A DNA stretch of 19,075 bases, taken from NCBI GenBank assembly GCA_964562855.1, contig CAZLVB010000015.1, positions 1 through 19,075 of the forward strand. The letters run 5' to 3'. Of this stretch, positions 1-6,840 are shown piece by piece. Origin of the DNA: 2-12-FULL-41-17 sp964562855. Lineage in GTDB: Bacteria; Patescibacteriota; Microgenomatia; Curtissbacterales; GWA2-41-24. The position numbers and the translations under genes were made by a program. Within the stretch, counting starts at the first letter, position 1. Each line of letters starts with the position of its first letter. The notes beneath the pieces were generated by a model that saw only the letters and a program-made list of their open reading frames with translations, was not told the origin of the DNA and searched no databases.

Positions 1-1299
1 TCCGAAAAACATGATTTGCAGTCGCTTTACGGCAAAATAGCGGTAGGGTTTTTGCTTGTACAGGATTTTGTGGCAATTCTGGCTTTGATGTTTTTGTCCG
101 GATTTGCTCCGGGGAGAGTCCCTGATATATCCGGAATCATCTTAATCTTTGTAAAGGGAGCGATTCTGTTTGGAGCTACCTATATAGCTTCCAAAACACT
201 TCTGAAGTATCTTTTTAGGCTGACGTCGGCCTCTGTCGAATTGCTATTCGTTTCCGCGATTGCTTGGGCATTTCTGATGTCTGCCCTTGCTCAGCGCATC
301 GGATTTTCTATAGCAATCGGTGCTTTTCTGGCGGGTCTTTCTATAGCTACATCGCCCTACCGGATTCAAATTTCTGCAAGAGTCAAACCCTTGCGTGATT
401 TTTTCATCGTAATCTTTTTTATTCTTTTAGGTGCTTCAATGTCTGTCGGAGCCTCAGGTGTGAATGTGGCACATATTATTATCCTTTCAGTCTTTATTCT
501 TATCGGTAACCCCTTGATCGTTCTGGCAATCATGCTTCCTTTAGGGTATAGAAACAGGACGGCTTTCTTTGCTTCCGTGACGGTAGCCCAGATTTCTGAA
601 TTTTCGCTGATTTTGATGGCAGTGGGACAGAGCCTTGGTCATTTAACAACAGAAATGGTTTCCCTGGTTGCAGGTGTAGGCATTGTAACGATTACTTTGT
701 CTTCATATCTAATTCTTTATGGAGACAAAGTCTATCGGTTTATAGAACATCCTTTTTCAAAGTTATTTCCAGAGAAAGCTCACGATCCTTATGTTATTCA
801 TAAGGATTTATTAAAAGATCACGTAGTTTTGATAGGAGCGGAACAGATGGGTTGGGATATTTTGAATTTTCTTAAAGGAAAAATAAAGGACAAAGAACAG
901 ATAGTGGTTGTTGATTTCAATCCGGAGATAATCAACAGTTTGCAGGCTAACGGTTTTAATGCGGTTTTTGGTGATATTTCCGATCCGGAAGTCTTAGAAG
1001 AGTTGGAACTTGGAAGGGCAAGGTTGATGATAATAACAGATCCTGATATCGCAGATAGCGAACAGCTAATCAGATTCGCAAAAGAAAAGAACTATAAAGG
1101 ACCGTATGTTGCTGCCAGTTACTGGCTGCATGATGCTGTTAAGCTTTACGAAATGGGTGCGGATTACGTGGTAGTACCGGAGACAGTCGGAGGCAGGCAT
1201 ATAAGCCGGTTTTTGGCGGAAAACTGGGAAGATTTAAGTAAGATCAAAAAAGCTAAGAGCAAGCATTTTGAAGAACTGCTCTCCCGCAAAATCTTCTAA
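1..1299 (+). CDS. CPA2-family cation/proton antiporter with RCK (TrkA-N) domain, 5' partial
   Basis: The reading frame is open from base 1, so the true start lies upstream. The visible part has about eight hydrophobic helices (bases 40-730), ending in a conserved-looking stretch with AQISEFSLIL, typical of Kef/NapA-like CPA2 exchangers. A soluble Rossmann domain follows (about bases 815-1200) with the glycine pattern GAEQMG, then VVVDFNPE and a GDISDPEVLEEL stretch, the layout of a TrkA-N/RCK nucleotide-binding domain. The family exchanges monovalent cations (K+ or Na+) for protons across the membrane, with the RCK domain sensing nucleotides. The glycine motif is relaxed from the usual GxGxxG, so ligand binding could differ. 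There is no obvious RCK-C domain after residue 425 of the visible frame. The family call is firm; ion specificity cannot be read from the sequence. Confidence 0.85.
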   Translation, partial: SEKHDLQSLYGKIAVGFLLVQDFVAILALMFLSGFAPGRVPDISGIILIFVKGAILFGATYIASKTLLKYLFRLTSASVELLFVSAIAWAFLMSALAQRIGFSIAIGAFLAGLSIATSPYRIQISARVKPLRDFFIVIFFILLGASMSVGASGVNVAHIIILSVFILIGNPLIVLAIMLPLGYRNRTAFFASVTVAQISEFSLILMAVGQSLGHLTTEMVSLVAGVGIVTITLSSYLILYGDKVYRFIEHPFSKLFPEKAHDPYVIHKDLLKDHVVLIGAEQMGWDILNFLKGKIKDKEQIVVVDFNPEIINSLQANGFNAVFGDISDPEVLEELELGRARLMIITDPDIADSEQLIRFAKEKNYKGPYVAASYWLHDAVKLYEMGADYVVVPETVGGRHISRFLAENWEDLSKIKKAKSKHFEELLSRKIF

Positions 1300-1300
1300 A

Positions 1301-1330
1301 TTGCCTTTGGTTGTTTTTCACTGATAGAAT
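1301..1330 (+). promoter_or_regulatory. Sigma70-type promoter for the 45-residue gene and following operon
   Basis: TTGCCT (1301-1306), an 18-bp spacer and TAGAAT (1325-1330) lie just after the antiporter stop codon. The predicted start site near 1337 leaves a leader of about 44 nt that carries a good Shine-Dalgarno for the small basic gene at 1381. Assigned by eye from consensus match and spacing. Confidence 0.5.
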
Positions 1331-1380
1331 TAGTTTAGAGGTAAAATTGCCGGATATTTGCTGGAGGTGATTATTTAACA

Positions 1381-1518
1381 ATGGGTTCTTACGGGGGTTT
1401 CTACAAAAGAAAAAAAAGAAAGAAAAAGAAAGAAGCTTTGGAAAAAGAAGCCGAAAGAAATATCAAAGTTTATATTCCTCCCAAAGTTGAAATAACCGGA
1501 AAAAAGGGAAGTAAGTAG
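1381..1518 (+). CDS. Small strongly basic protein, 45 residues, unknown function
   Basis: ATG at 1381 is preceded by GGAGGTGA (1363-1370) with a 10-nt gap, the best Shine-Dalgarno in the first half of the window, and the frame ends with TAG at 1516-1518. The protein starts MGSYGGFYKR, then has a run of lysines and arginines (residues 9-17), a short acidic/basic helix-like stretch and a tail with VYIPPKVEITGKKGSK. The charge pattern suggests RNA, ribosome or DNA contact, but this is inference only; no family is recognised. It sits between a plausible promoter and the LytR_C-like gene. The strong ribosome site and clean frame are the evidence that it is a real gene. Confidence 0.65.
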   Translation: MGSYGGFYKRKKRKKKKEALEKEAERNIKVYIPPKVEITGKKGSK

Positions 1519-1521
1519 GGG

Positions 1522-1547
1522 CCCTCCTACGCTAAAGCTTCGGAGGG
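1522..1547. repeat. GC-rich imperfect palindrome (dispersed-repeat type)
   Basis: CCCTCC (1522-1527) pairs with GGAGGG (1542-1547), and inside it GCT (1531-1533) can pair with AGC (1536-1538), giving a hairpin with an internal loop. It lies between two same-strand genes and has no following T-run, so it is a poor intrinsic terminator. The core (GCTAAAGCTTCGGAGG) resembles a palindrome I recall recurring between and within genes of CPR genomes; that resemblance is memory, not a search. Confidence 0.5.
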
Positions 1548-1571
1548 TAAACGGCTAGGTAGAGGTAATTT

Positions 1572-2552
1572 ATGACCGACTACCCGAATAAAAAGGCTGC
1601 CTGGAAAAAGCGTGACACTCAACAGGCAGGCCGTAAGCTTCTGGCGATTATTGTTTTCGTTCTTCTTTTCATGGCACTGGTGAACGGTTTTTTAAAGACT
1701 ATCTCTTTTAAAAAATATCTTGGAGGGACAGGTTGGGATGGAAAATCCTCGTTTGTTTCTGTTCTTGGCACAGATCCGCCTGCTGTCTTAGTTTTCCAAC
1801 AAGAGCCAAAAAGGATCGCTCTTTTTAAATTAGACTCCACAAAATATTATATTTCAGGCAACAACAAAGAACCTCTTGTACAACTTTCCAGATTCATTGA
1901 TGAAGAGGATGCCGGCGAGTTAGTTAGAATTCTATCAGTGTCAACCGGTGTCCAAATCGAAAACTACATGTTGTTTGCCAACAGGAAACTAGACAGGCAA
2001 ACTGTTGAGAATGATTTTAAAGATTTTGCGTCACCCGCAACACCACTTAAAATTTTAACCGGTAATTTTAAAGACAACATTATGAGTACAAATATTTCTC
2101 AAAAAGACTTTATTTCGCTTTGGTGGCAGGCAAAAGATGTAAGCATTAGTAAGCTTGAAGTAGTCGATTTGACAGCTGTTTCGGAAGAAGTAGTTTTGAG
2201 AAATAATCAAAAGGTGTTGGGGGTGGACGAGGAGTCACTGCACTTCAAAATAGCACCGTATTTGGAAAACACAAATATGGCCGATCTAAATGTCACCATC
2301 GAGAATACAGCAGGTAATAGTCAGGCAGTAAATCTTGCAAGTCAGTTTGTTCAAGGTGTTGGTTTTACGCCGACCATTGTTGATTCGGAAAATTCTGTTG
2401 AAAAAACCAGGATTATTGCAAGCGATAACAATTACCCCGTAAAGTATTTGGCAAAAATCTTCGACTGTGATATAGTTCTCGCGCCAAAACAGGCATCCGG
2501 TGAAATTAAAGTAATCTTAGGCAGCGATTTTGCGACCAGATACTTAAAATGA
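1572..2552 (+). CDS. Membrane-anchored protein with C-terminal LytR_C-like domain
   Basis: ATG at 1572 follows GAGGT (1562-1566) with a 5-nt gap. The 326-residue product has a basic N-terminus, one membrane helix (about residues 23-42) and a long extracytoplasmic part. The last 90 residues (LNVTIENTAG, GFTPTIVD, then IKVILGSDFA) match the pattern of the LytR C-terminal domain: a strand with N-G-like residues, a helix, then the closing V-L-G-x-D strand. LytR_C domains occur on cell-envelope proteins, often alongside LytR-CpsA-Psr glycopolymer ligases; no LCP catalytic domain is present here. The stop overlaps the next gene as ATGA, so the two are probably co-translated. A role in envelope assembly is inferred. 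Confidence 0.6.
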   Translation: MTDYPNKKAAWKKRDTQQAGRKLLAIIVFVLLFMALVNGFLKTISFKKYLGGTGWDGKSSFVSVLGTDPPAVLVFQQEPKRIALFKLDSTKYYISGNNKEPLVQLSRFIDEEDAGELVRILSVSTGVQIENYMLFANRKLDRQTVENDFKDFASPATPLKILTGNFKDNIMSTNISQKDFISLWWQAKDVSISKLEVVDLTAVSEEVVLRNNQKVLGVDEESLHFKIAPYLENTNMADLNVTIENTAGNSQAVNLASQFVQGVGFTPTIVDSENSVEKTRIIASDNNYPVKYLAKIFDCDIVLAPKQASGEIKVILGSDFATRYLK

Positions 2553-2908
2553 TTTTTGTAATTTTGGGTATTGTCATTTTGGTAATTTCTTTTGTCGCGG
2601 CCCTTATATCTTTGATCCGTGAACCAAAGGGCGGGGTAGCCGAAGAGTCAGGTTCGGATAAGCCGCAAACGCTAGACAAACCTCAAGTTAATTCAGATAC
2701 CTCAAAAAGAGTTGAACAGATAGAACAGATGACAAAAAGTGAGCCTGATGCAAGCGCATACAGATTTCCCTGGGAGGAGAAGTCGTCGCGGGATGTGCAA
2801 ATTGAAAATTTGGAATCGACACAAATATCCGGGGAACCGAATCATATGAAGCTGGGTGGCGGATTTTCTGTTTCGGAACTTGCTAAAAAGAAGAGAGAAG
2901 GTTTTTAG
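2549..2908 (+). CDS. Small membrane-anchored hypothetical protein (119 residues)
   Basis: ATG at 2549 overlaps the upstream stop by four bases (ATGA), a typical translational-coupling junction. The N-terminus is a single membrane helix (residues 1-22) followed by LIREPKGG and a charged, low-complexity linker rich in Glu, Ser and Gln. The C-terminus ends in basic KKKREGF, and the segment YRFPWEEKSS may be a short binding motif. No enzyme family is recognised. Its position suggests it works with the LytR_C-like protein at the membrane. Its 3' end overlaps the opposing TPR gene tail-to-tail by four bases. Confidence 0.6.
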   Translation: MIFVILGIVILVISFVAALISLIREPKGGVAEESGSDKPQTLDKPQVNSDTSKRVEQIEQMTKSEPDASAYRFPWEEKSSRDVQIENLESTQISGEPNHMKLGGGFSVSELAKKKREGF

Positions 2909-3591
2909 TCAAGTTCATGATAAGAGCTTGCCTGAAAAGATGGCTGATTAATAAATTTAGGTGCTCTTTTTACTTCCCTTAAAAAAATAGTCAAAGTTTT
3001 AGTGGTGGCACTTTTTACATAAGCGTCGTAAACATTACCGGCTGTGATAAAACTGATTAATCTGTGTGCAAGATCGTCCGGCAACGCGCCCAGGTAGACG
3101 TTATCCGTGTTTGAAATTGCAACTGAATGGTTTTTGGGATTGATCAAAAGCGTGTCGCCACAATTTAATGTTGCCAAGATTTGAGGTGGCGCCAAATTCA
3201 AAAGGCTAATAACTTTGGTTTTACCGGGTTCCGATAAAAAGAGCTTGGTAATATCACTTTTGATTTTGGGGTGAATACCGTTACCATTGCTGCTACCGTT
3301 GGTTCTGGCGCCAGCAGATTTTGTTAATTTATCTAAATTTTTTAGGGCGATTATATTATAAGGGTCAACTCCTAAGACTTTTTTATAGGTTTTCTGGGCA
3401 AGGTTAGGCTTACCAAGGCAGCTTTGGGCTAGTGCAAGGCGATTGAGGGCCTCTGTGTCGTTTGGGGATGTTGTGAGTATCTTCTGGTTGATTTTGGCAG
3501 CTTTGTCCCAGTTTGCTTCCACTGCGGCTGAAATAGCAAGCTGCGCTAAAACTTCTGCCTCGCGACTCGGATTCAAAACCTTGGTATCCAT
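2905..3591 (-). CDS. TPR-repeat protein with C-terminal beta-rich domain (possibly HIRAN-like)
   Basis: The 228-residue product starts with about two tetratricopeptide helices pairs (residues 8-85: AAVEANWDKAAKINQKIL, then LAQSCLGKPNLAQKTYKKVL), which normally act in protein-protein contact. After a Gly/Asn/Ser linker (about 95-108) comes a compact domain (110-215) with LNCGDTLLINPKNHSVAIS, YLGALPDDLAHRLISFI and a final strand ending IFLRE. The order GD-x-L, N-x-x-x-VAI, LGxLPxxLAxxL resembles HIRAN-type domains, which bind DNA ends or occur in ATPase fusions; this similarity is by eye and weak. No signal peptide. The gene is convergent with the upstream operon and divergent from tyrA. Confidence 0.6.
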   Translation of the reverse strand: MDTKVLNPSREAEVLAQLAISAAVEANWDKAAKINQKILTTSPNDTEALNRLALAQSCLGKPNLAQKTYKKVLGVDPYNIIALKNLDKLTKSAGARTNGSSNGNGIHPKIKSDITKLFLSEPGKTKVISLLNLAPPQILATLNCGDTLLINPKNHSVAISNTDNVYLGALPDDLAHRLISFITAGNVYDAYVKSATTKTLTIFLREVKRAPKFINQPSFQASSYHELD

Positions 3592-3726
3592 TTAAAAATA
3601 TACTTAGACACGTTAGAATACGGGCGACCTTGAGTCAATAGGTGAAAATTTTGAAACGATATTGAATAATTTGAGTACTCATGGTGTTCAAAAGAGATTT
3701 TTATAAAATAGCCGCTGACGACTCTC

Positions 3727-3755
3727 TTGCCTTTTAGAGCCTATAGGGGTATAGT
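3727..3755 (+). promoter_or_regulatory. Promoter of the tyrA-like gene
   Basis: TTGCCT (3727-3732), exactly 17 bp, then TATAGT (3750-3755). The ATG at 3769 begins 13 nt after the -10, so the leader would be only about 6-7 nt and cannot hold a Shine-Dalgarno. Confidence 0.6.
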
Positions 3756-3768
3756 TTGCAAATAAAAT

Positions 3769-4887
3769 ATGGTTGAAAGAATAGCGATATTTGGTGGAGT
3801 TGGGCGTTGGGGTAGCAGAATTGACCGTGCTGCAAGGCAGCAAGGTCATGAAACGGCTATAGTGGATCCCAGAGCAGAAGTGCAAATTGACCCAAAAGAA
3901 GCTGTTAATTGGGCAACAGTTATATCACTTGCAGTGTTTCCAAAAGTGGCCAATCAGATAATCGAAGAGCTGGAAGCGGAAATAACCGAAAAAAAGATTG
4001 TCTTTGACATTTGCGGAAGAAAAAATGAAATAATCCCTAACTTGAGAGGGTTAGATGCTAGAAGGGTAAGTACGGTATCATCGCATCCTTTAGCAAACGA
4101 AAAACAACCCTCTCGTGGTTTAAAAGTACTTATCATGCCTGTAGGTGAAGCATCTGGCAGGGCTACCGATTTTGTTGTTGGATTTTACACAGCGCAACGG
4201 ATGATTCCAATATTCTATGATTTAGACAGGCACGACGAGGATATGGCGCCAGAGCAAGGTTTCGTCCACGGCTTGCAAAGAGCAGTAGGCCATGCAGTAA
4301 TTGCGGAAGAACTTGACCTAGATGCTCTTTGGAACTTGGCGCCGGCAAACGCGGAATTATACTGGGCGGCAAACTTTAGAGGGTGGGATCAGCCATCTAA
4401 GATTTCTGCCCAGGCAACAGACTCCTTTTTGAGAACACAAAGGGGAATTCCAATGATGCGTAGCGTTCAAGAATATATTGACGAAATGGTTGCAATTGTG
4501 GAAAAAGATAATGATGAAGAAAGATCCCAGAAAGAGTTGACGGATCTGTTTGATAAGGAGTTCCCAGCACTTCAAGCGTTACCTATCGCAAAGGAAATGC
4601 AGGAGAGGACGACCATTATCCTGGAAAGGCTTGCCAATCTTCGCCTTCACTCAATTACCATTTTTTCCAAAGAGGATATTCCAGGAATCTTGCATCGATT
4701 TTCAGGTGTTTTCGCTAAGTTAAACATAAACATGACAGCTGTTGATTCCCACGAGGCCAAAGAAGGTGGCATGAAATTTATGGTTGGAGAAGAAGGTACT
4801 GAAGAAGAAATTAGAGAAGCAATTGTTGAGCTTGAAGAGGCTGGATTTTCTGTTTTGGACGTAAAGAGCAAAAACAATAATTCTTGA
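3769..4887 (+). CDS. tyrA: TyrA-like prephenate dehydrogenase with C-terminal ACT domain
   Basis: The 372-residue protein opens with a Rossmann NAD(P) site (AIFGGVGRWGS, residues 6-16) and an aspartate at the end of strand 2 (IVDPRA), which favours NAD. SSHPLANEKQ (residues 104-113) fits the conserved His-Pro segment of prephenate dehydrogenases, and GLQRAVGHAV (168-177) fits the helix with the substrate-site histidine. Residues about 290-368 (ITIFSKEDIPGILHRFSGVFAKLNI) form an ACT domain, the usual site of amino-acid feedback control. The enzyme would oxidise and decarboxylate prephenate to 4-hydroxyphenylpyruvate for tyrosine. No chorismate mutase domain and no other aromatic-pathway gene is nearby, so the substrate could differ. 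Start chosen by the promoter immediately upstream. Confidence 0.75.
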   Translation: MVERIAIFGGVGRWGSRIDRAARQQGHETAIVDPRAEVQIDPKEAVNWATVISLAVFPKVANQIIEELEAEITEKKIVFDICGRKNEIIPNLRGLDARRVSTVSSHPLANEKQPSRGLKVLIMPVGEASGRATDFVVGFYTAQRMIPIFYDLDRHDEDMAPEQGFVHGLQRAVGHAVIAEELDLDALWNLAPANAELYWAANFRGWDQPSKISAQATDSFLRTQRGIPMMRSVQEYIDEMVAIVEKDNDEERSQKELTDLFDKEFPALQALPIAKEMQERTTIILERLANLRLHSITIFSKEDIPGILHRFSGVFAKLNINMTAVDSHEAKEGGMKFMVGEEGTEEEIREAIVELEEAGFSVLDVKSKNNNS

Positions 4888-4906
4888 GGTTCTTTTGTTA
4901 GACTTC

Positions 4907-4941
4907 TAGGGGTTGAACCCCTTTAAGGGTCCGACCCCTAA
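4907..4941. repeat. Left REP element (35 bp, two hairpins)
   Basis: Two GC-rich hairpins in tandem: GGGGTTGAACCCC and, after TTTA, AGGGTCCGACCCCT. The element is bounded by TAG and CTAA. It is the partner of the element at 5610-5644: same length, with each hairpin present as its reverse complement. The transposase stop codon (4938-4940) lies inside it. It is also 19 bp after the tyrA stop and could end transcription from either side. Confidence 0.85.
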
Positions 4942-5585
4942 TCGAGAATCAGATGCTTGATTTTTTCTAATTCCTTACCATAAGTTATTTGATCATTGAT
5001 AAATTGCTGGTAAGTCTTTAGGCTTTTGAAATGGCCTAAAATTGGATTACTACTGATTAAGTCACTGTTTGCTTTCATTATGTAATCTTTATGAGATGAC
5101 CATGCGAAATTTTCGGGGTTATCTACTAAGTTAGCTACAACAGGGTTTAGGTGAATGTATCGGGCTATATGTAAAAGTAAATTGTCAGAAGGAATTCGGA
5201 CAGCTTTATATCGCCCTTCAAAGAGAGGGCCGGTTCTGGTGTATTTCTTATTGAAGTATAAAGTATAGGCGTTAATTATTTGTCTCATTAGTTTAGAGAT
5301 CGCGTCTTTGGTTGTTTGTTTTAACAAAAAGTGGAAGTGATTCGGCATGAGACAATAAGCGATTAGGGTAATTTGACTGTTTAAGTTTTTAGCCTGGAGA
5401 CGCAGTGGCAAACGGGGATATTTTGCCTGAATTTTATCCGGATTTACCAGATAAACCCTTAAGTAGTACAGTAAGATCTCGCGGTCTTGTTTATCAAGAA
5501 AAATTTTTTCTTTTTGTAACCCTTTGTTAAATACATGGTAATACTCGTTCTCGGCAAATTCTCTAACCCGATATCTTGAAGGCAT
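4938..5585 (-). CDS. REP-associated tyrosine transposase (RAYT, Y1_Tnp/IS200-like)
   Basis: The 215-residue product starts MPSRYRVREFAENEYYHVFNKG, the usual N-terminal strand of this family. It carries the HUH metal motif as H83-F84-H85 in CLMPNHFHFLLKQ, then the catalytic-tyrosine helix INAYTLYFNKKYTRTGPLFEGRYK (residues 104-127), with Tyr107 or Tyr110 the likely nucleophile. RYIHLNPVVANLV and the WSSHKDY segment are also characteristic. These enzymes nick and rejoin single-stranded DNA at REP hairpins. All catalytic residues look intact, so it is probably functional. The stop codon lies inside the left REP, and the -35 of its promoter lies inside the right REP. It points away from yebC and towards tyrA. 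Confidence 0.92.
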   Translation of the reverse strand: MPSRYRVREFAENEYYHVFNKGLQKEKIFLDKQDREILLYYLRVYLVNPDKIQAKYPRLPLRLQAKNLNSQITLIAYCLMPNHFHFLLKQTTKDAISKLMRQIINAYTLYFNKKYTRTGPLFEGRYKAVRIPSDNLLLHIARYIHLNPVVANLVDNPENFAWSSHKDYIMKANSDLISSNPILGHFKSLKTYQQFINDQITYGKELEKIKHLILD

Positions 5586-5591
5586 GGATAG

Positions 5592-5620
5592 AAAATATCA
5601 CAACTGAAGTAGGGGTTCAA
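5592..5620 (-). promoter_or_regulatory. Transposase promoter with -35 inside the right REP
   Basis: Read on the minus strand: TTGAAC (5615-5620), 17-bp spacer, TATTTT (5592-5597) preceded by TGA (extended -10), then six nt to the ATG. The TTGAA is the tip of the REP hairpin GGGGTTGAACCCC. This makes self-control by REP binding or hairpin extrusion plausible. Confidence 0.5.
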
Positions 5621-5644
5621 CCCCTAAAGGGGTCGGACCCCTAA
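5610..5644. repeat. Right REP element (35 bp, two hairpins)
   Basis: GGGGTTCAACCCC followed by TAAA and GGGGTCGGACCCC, bounded by TA and CTAA. It ends one base before the -35 of the yebC promoter and contains the -35 of the transposase promoter, so it separates two divergent transcription units. The hairpin resembles a tRNA T-arm but no tRNA surrounds it. Confidence 0.85.
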
Positions 5645-5673
5645 TTGCAAATATGTTTTTGAAAATTTACAAT
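5645..5673 (+). promoter_or_regulatory. yebC promoter (leaderless geometry)
   Basis: TTGCAA (5645-5650), 17 bp, TACAAT (5668-5673), then 7 nt to the yebC ATG. The expected start site is at or next to the A of the start codon. Confidence 0.6.
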
Positions 5674-5680
5674 TGGTGAT

Positions 5681-6436
5681 ATGTCAGGGCACAGTAAGTG
5701 GAGTACCATCAAACGCCAGAAGGGGGCGGCCGATATTAAGCGCGGGCAGGCTTTTACCAAAATGGGCAACGCGATAACAATTGCGGTGCGCGAAGGCGGC
5801 GGCGGAGATCCGGCTTCCAATTTTAAACTGCGCTTGGCGATGGATCAGGCAAGAGTCGCCAATATGCCCAAAGAAAATATTCAAAGGGCGATTGACAGGG
5901 GATTGGGAAAAGCAGGCAGCGGAGCACAGTTAGAAACAGTTTCCTATGAGGGTTACGCTCCCGGCAAAGTGGCTTTGATTGTGGAAGCCGCAACGGACAA
6001 CAGAAGCAGGACGAGTACACAAATTAAGGGCTTAATTGAGCGAGGAGGCGGTACTTTTGCGTCACAGGGTGCGGTTTTGTGGATGTTTCAGGAGCAGGGT
6101 CTGGTAACGGTCAAAAAAGATAGTAAGAGTTTCGATGAGATTTTTGAAAAGGCCGTTGAGGCCGGTGCAGAAGATGTTGAAGAATCAGGGGAATTCGTGG
6201 AAGTTTATACCAAGTCGACTGAACTTGATAAGGTCAAAAACTCGCTTTTGGCGAGTGGGCTTGCGGTTGTAAATGCCGAACTTTTCAAAAAGCCGACTAC
6301 AACTGTTGCTATAAGTGACTCGGAAACTTCAAGGAAAATTTTGAATCTTATGGAAAAGTTGGAGGAATTGGATGATGTGCAAAAAGTCTATGCCAACTTT
6401 GACATTCCGGATGAAATTTTAAAACAATCTGCCTAG
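5681..6436 (+). CDS. yebC: YebC/PmpR (TACO1) family translation factor/regulator
   Basis: The 251-residue product has the full family signature: MSGHSKWSTIKRQKGAADIKR at the N-terminus, then NMPKENIQRAIDRGLG, YEGYAPGKVALIVEA, TDNRSRT, the FASQGAVLWMF segment and a C-terminal LMEKLEELDDVQKVYANFDIP. Length is normal for the family (about 240-250). YebC proteins are cytoplasmic; members have been described as DNA-binding regulators and more recently as ribosome-associated factors that help with hard-to-translate sequences. In many bacteria yebC sits beside ruvC; here ruvC is 6.4 kb downstream. The start is fixed by the conserved N-terminus and by a promoter whose -10 ends 7 nt upstream. Confidence 0.95.
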   Translation: MSGHSKWSTIKRQKGAADIKRGQAFTKMGNAITIAVREGGGGDPASNFKLRLAMDQARVANMPKENIQRAIDRGLGKAGSGAQLETVSYEGYAPGKVALIVEAATDNRSRTSTQIKGLIERGGGTFASQGAVLWMFQEQGLVTVKKDSKSFDEIFEKAVEAGAEDVEESGEFVEVYTKSTELDKVKNSLLASGLAVVNAELFKKPTTTVAISDSETSRKILNLMEKLEELDDVQKVYANFDIPDEILKQSA

Positions 6437-6451
6437 CAGGAGGTGAAATTA

Positions 6452-6826
6452 ATGAGTATAAGACTTGAAGGTGGGCGAATAGATGTTGATTCACTGTCGC
6501 CGGCTGCTAGGCTTGCTGGTAAAGAGGTTTGGGACGATCGTCTTGAGTCAAGCTATCCGCTGAGAGGCGCAGTTAGTAACGTAGCTGCAGTCACGGCGGA
6601 GTTTATTCTTGGAGAGAGTAAAGCTGGTGAGGTTGATGCTCTAATGGACTATTTAAAAATGACCATAAAACGTGTCGAGGAAGAAGCTGAAGATTTAGAA
6701 AAGGATGAGGTAATTTCGGGCACACTCGCGGCAATGATGGTTGGGGTTCGTGCGGCTTTGAATTATAAATTGCGGGAGCTGAGAGCACTAGATGGTACTA
6801 TTGCAGAAGGACAGAGTGGTTTCTAA
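6452..6826 (+). CDS. Hypothetical cytoplasmic protein (124 residues)
   Basis: The ATG at 6452 is chosen because AGGAGGTGA (6438-6446) sits 5 nt upstream. An in-frame GTG at 6443 lies within that ribosome site and is an unlikely start. The product begins MSIRLEGGRIDVDSLSPAARLAG and is mainly alpha-helical and acidic, with an amphipathic helix KMTIKRVEEEAEDLEKDE (about residues 70-87) and a second helix around VGVRAALNYKLRELRAL. No membrane segment or known motif is seen. It follows yebC by 15 bp and is probably co-transcribed with it. It is convergent with the minus-strand gene ending at 6841, 14 bp away. Confidence 0.65.
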   Translation: MSIRLEGGRIDVDSLSPAARLAGKEVWDDRLESSYPLRGAVSNVAAVTAEFILGESKAGEVDALMDYLKMTIKRVEEEAEDLEKDEVISGTLAAMMVGVRAALNYKLRELRALDGTIAEGQSGF

Positions 6827-6840
6827 TGATTTAGTAGAAT

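Larger units (their letters stand above)
4907..5644 (-). mobile_element. REPtron-like unit: RAYT transposase flanked by REP elements
   Basis: A Y1 (HUH) transposase gene is bracketed by two related 35-bp double-hairpin elements, the arrangement of REP-associated tyrosine transposases and their cognate REP/BIME sequences. These are usually domesticated-like and do not move as classic insertion sequences. No target-site duplication or terminal tetranucleotide could be assigned with confidence. Confidence 0.75.

Noticed and set aside
5610..5644. tRNA gene (GGGGTTCAACCCC looks like a T-arm)
   Set aside because: No acceptor, D or anticodon stems are around it, and its partner at 4907 shows it is a REP hairpin.
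4907..5644. Classic IS200/IS605 insertion sequence
   Set aside because: The flanks are double-hairpin REP elements and the protein has RAYT-type sequence; no tnpB or typical IS ends are present.
6443..6826. GTG at 6443 as start of the gene after yebC
   Set aside because: The GTG is part of the AGGAGGTGA ribosome site; the ATG at 6452 has proper spacing.
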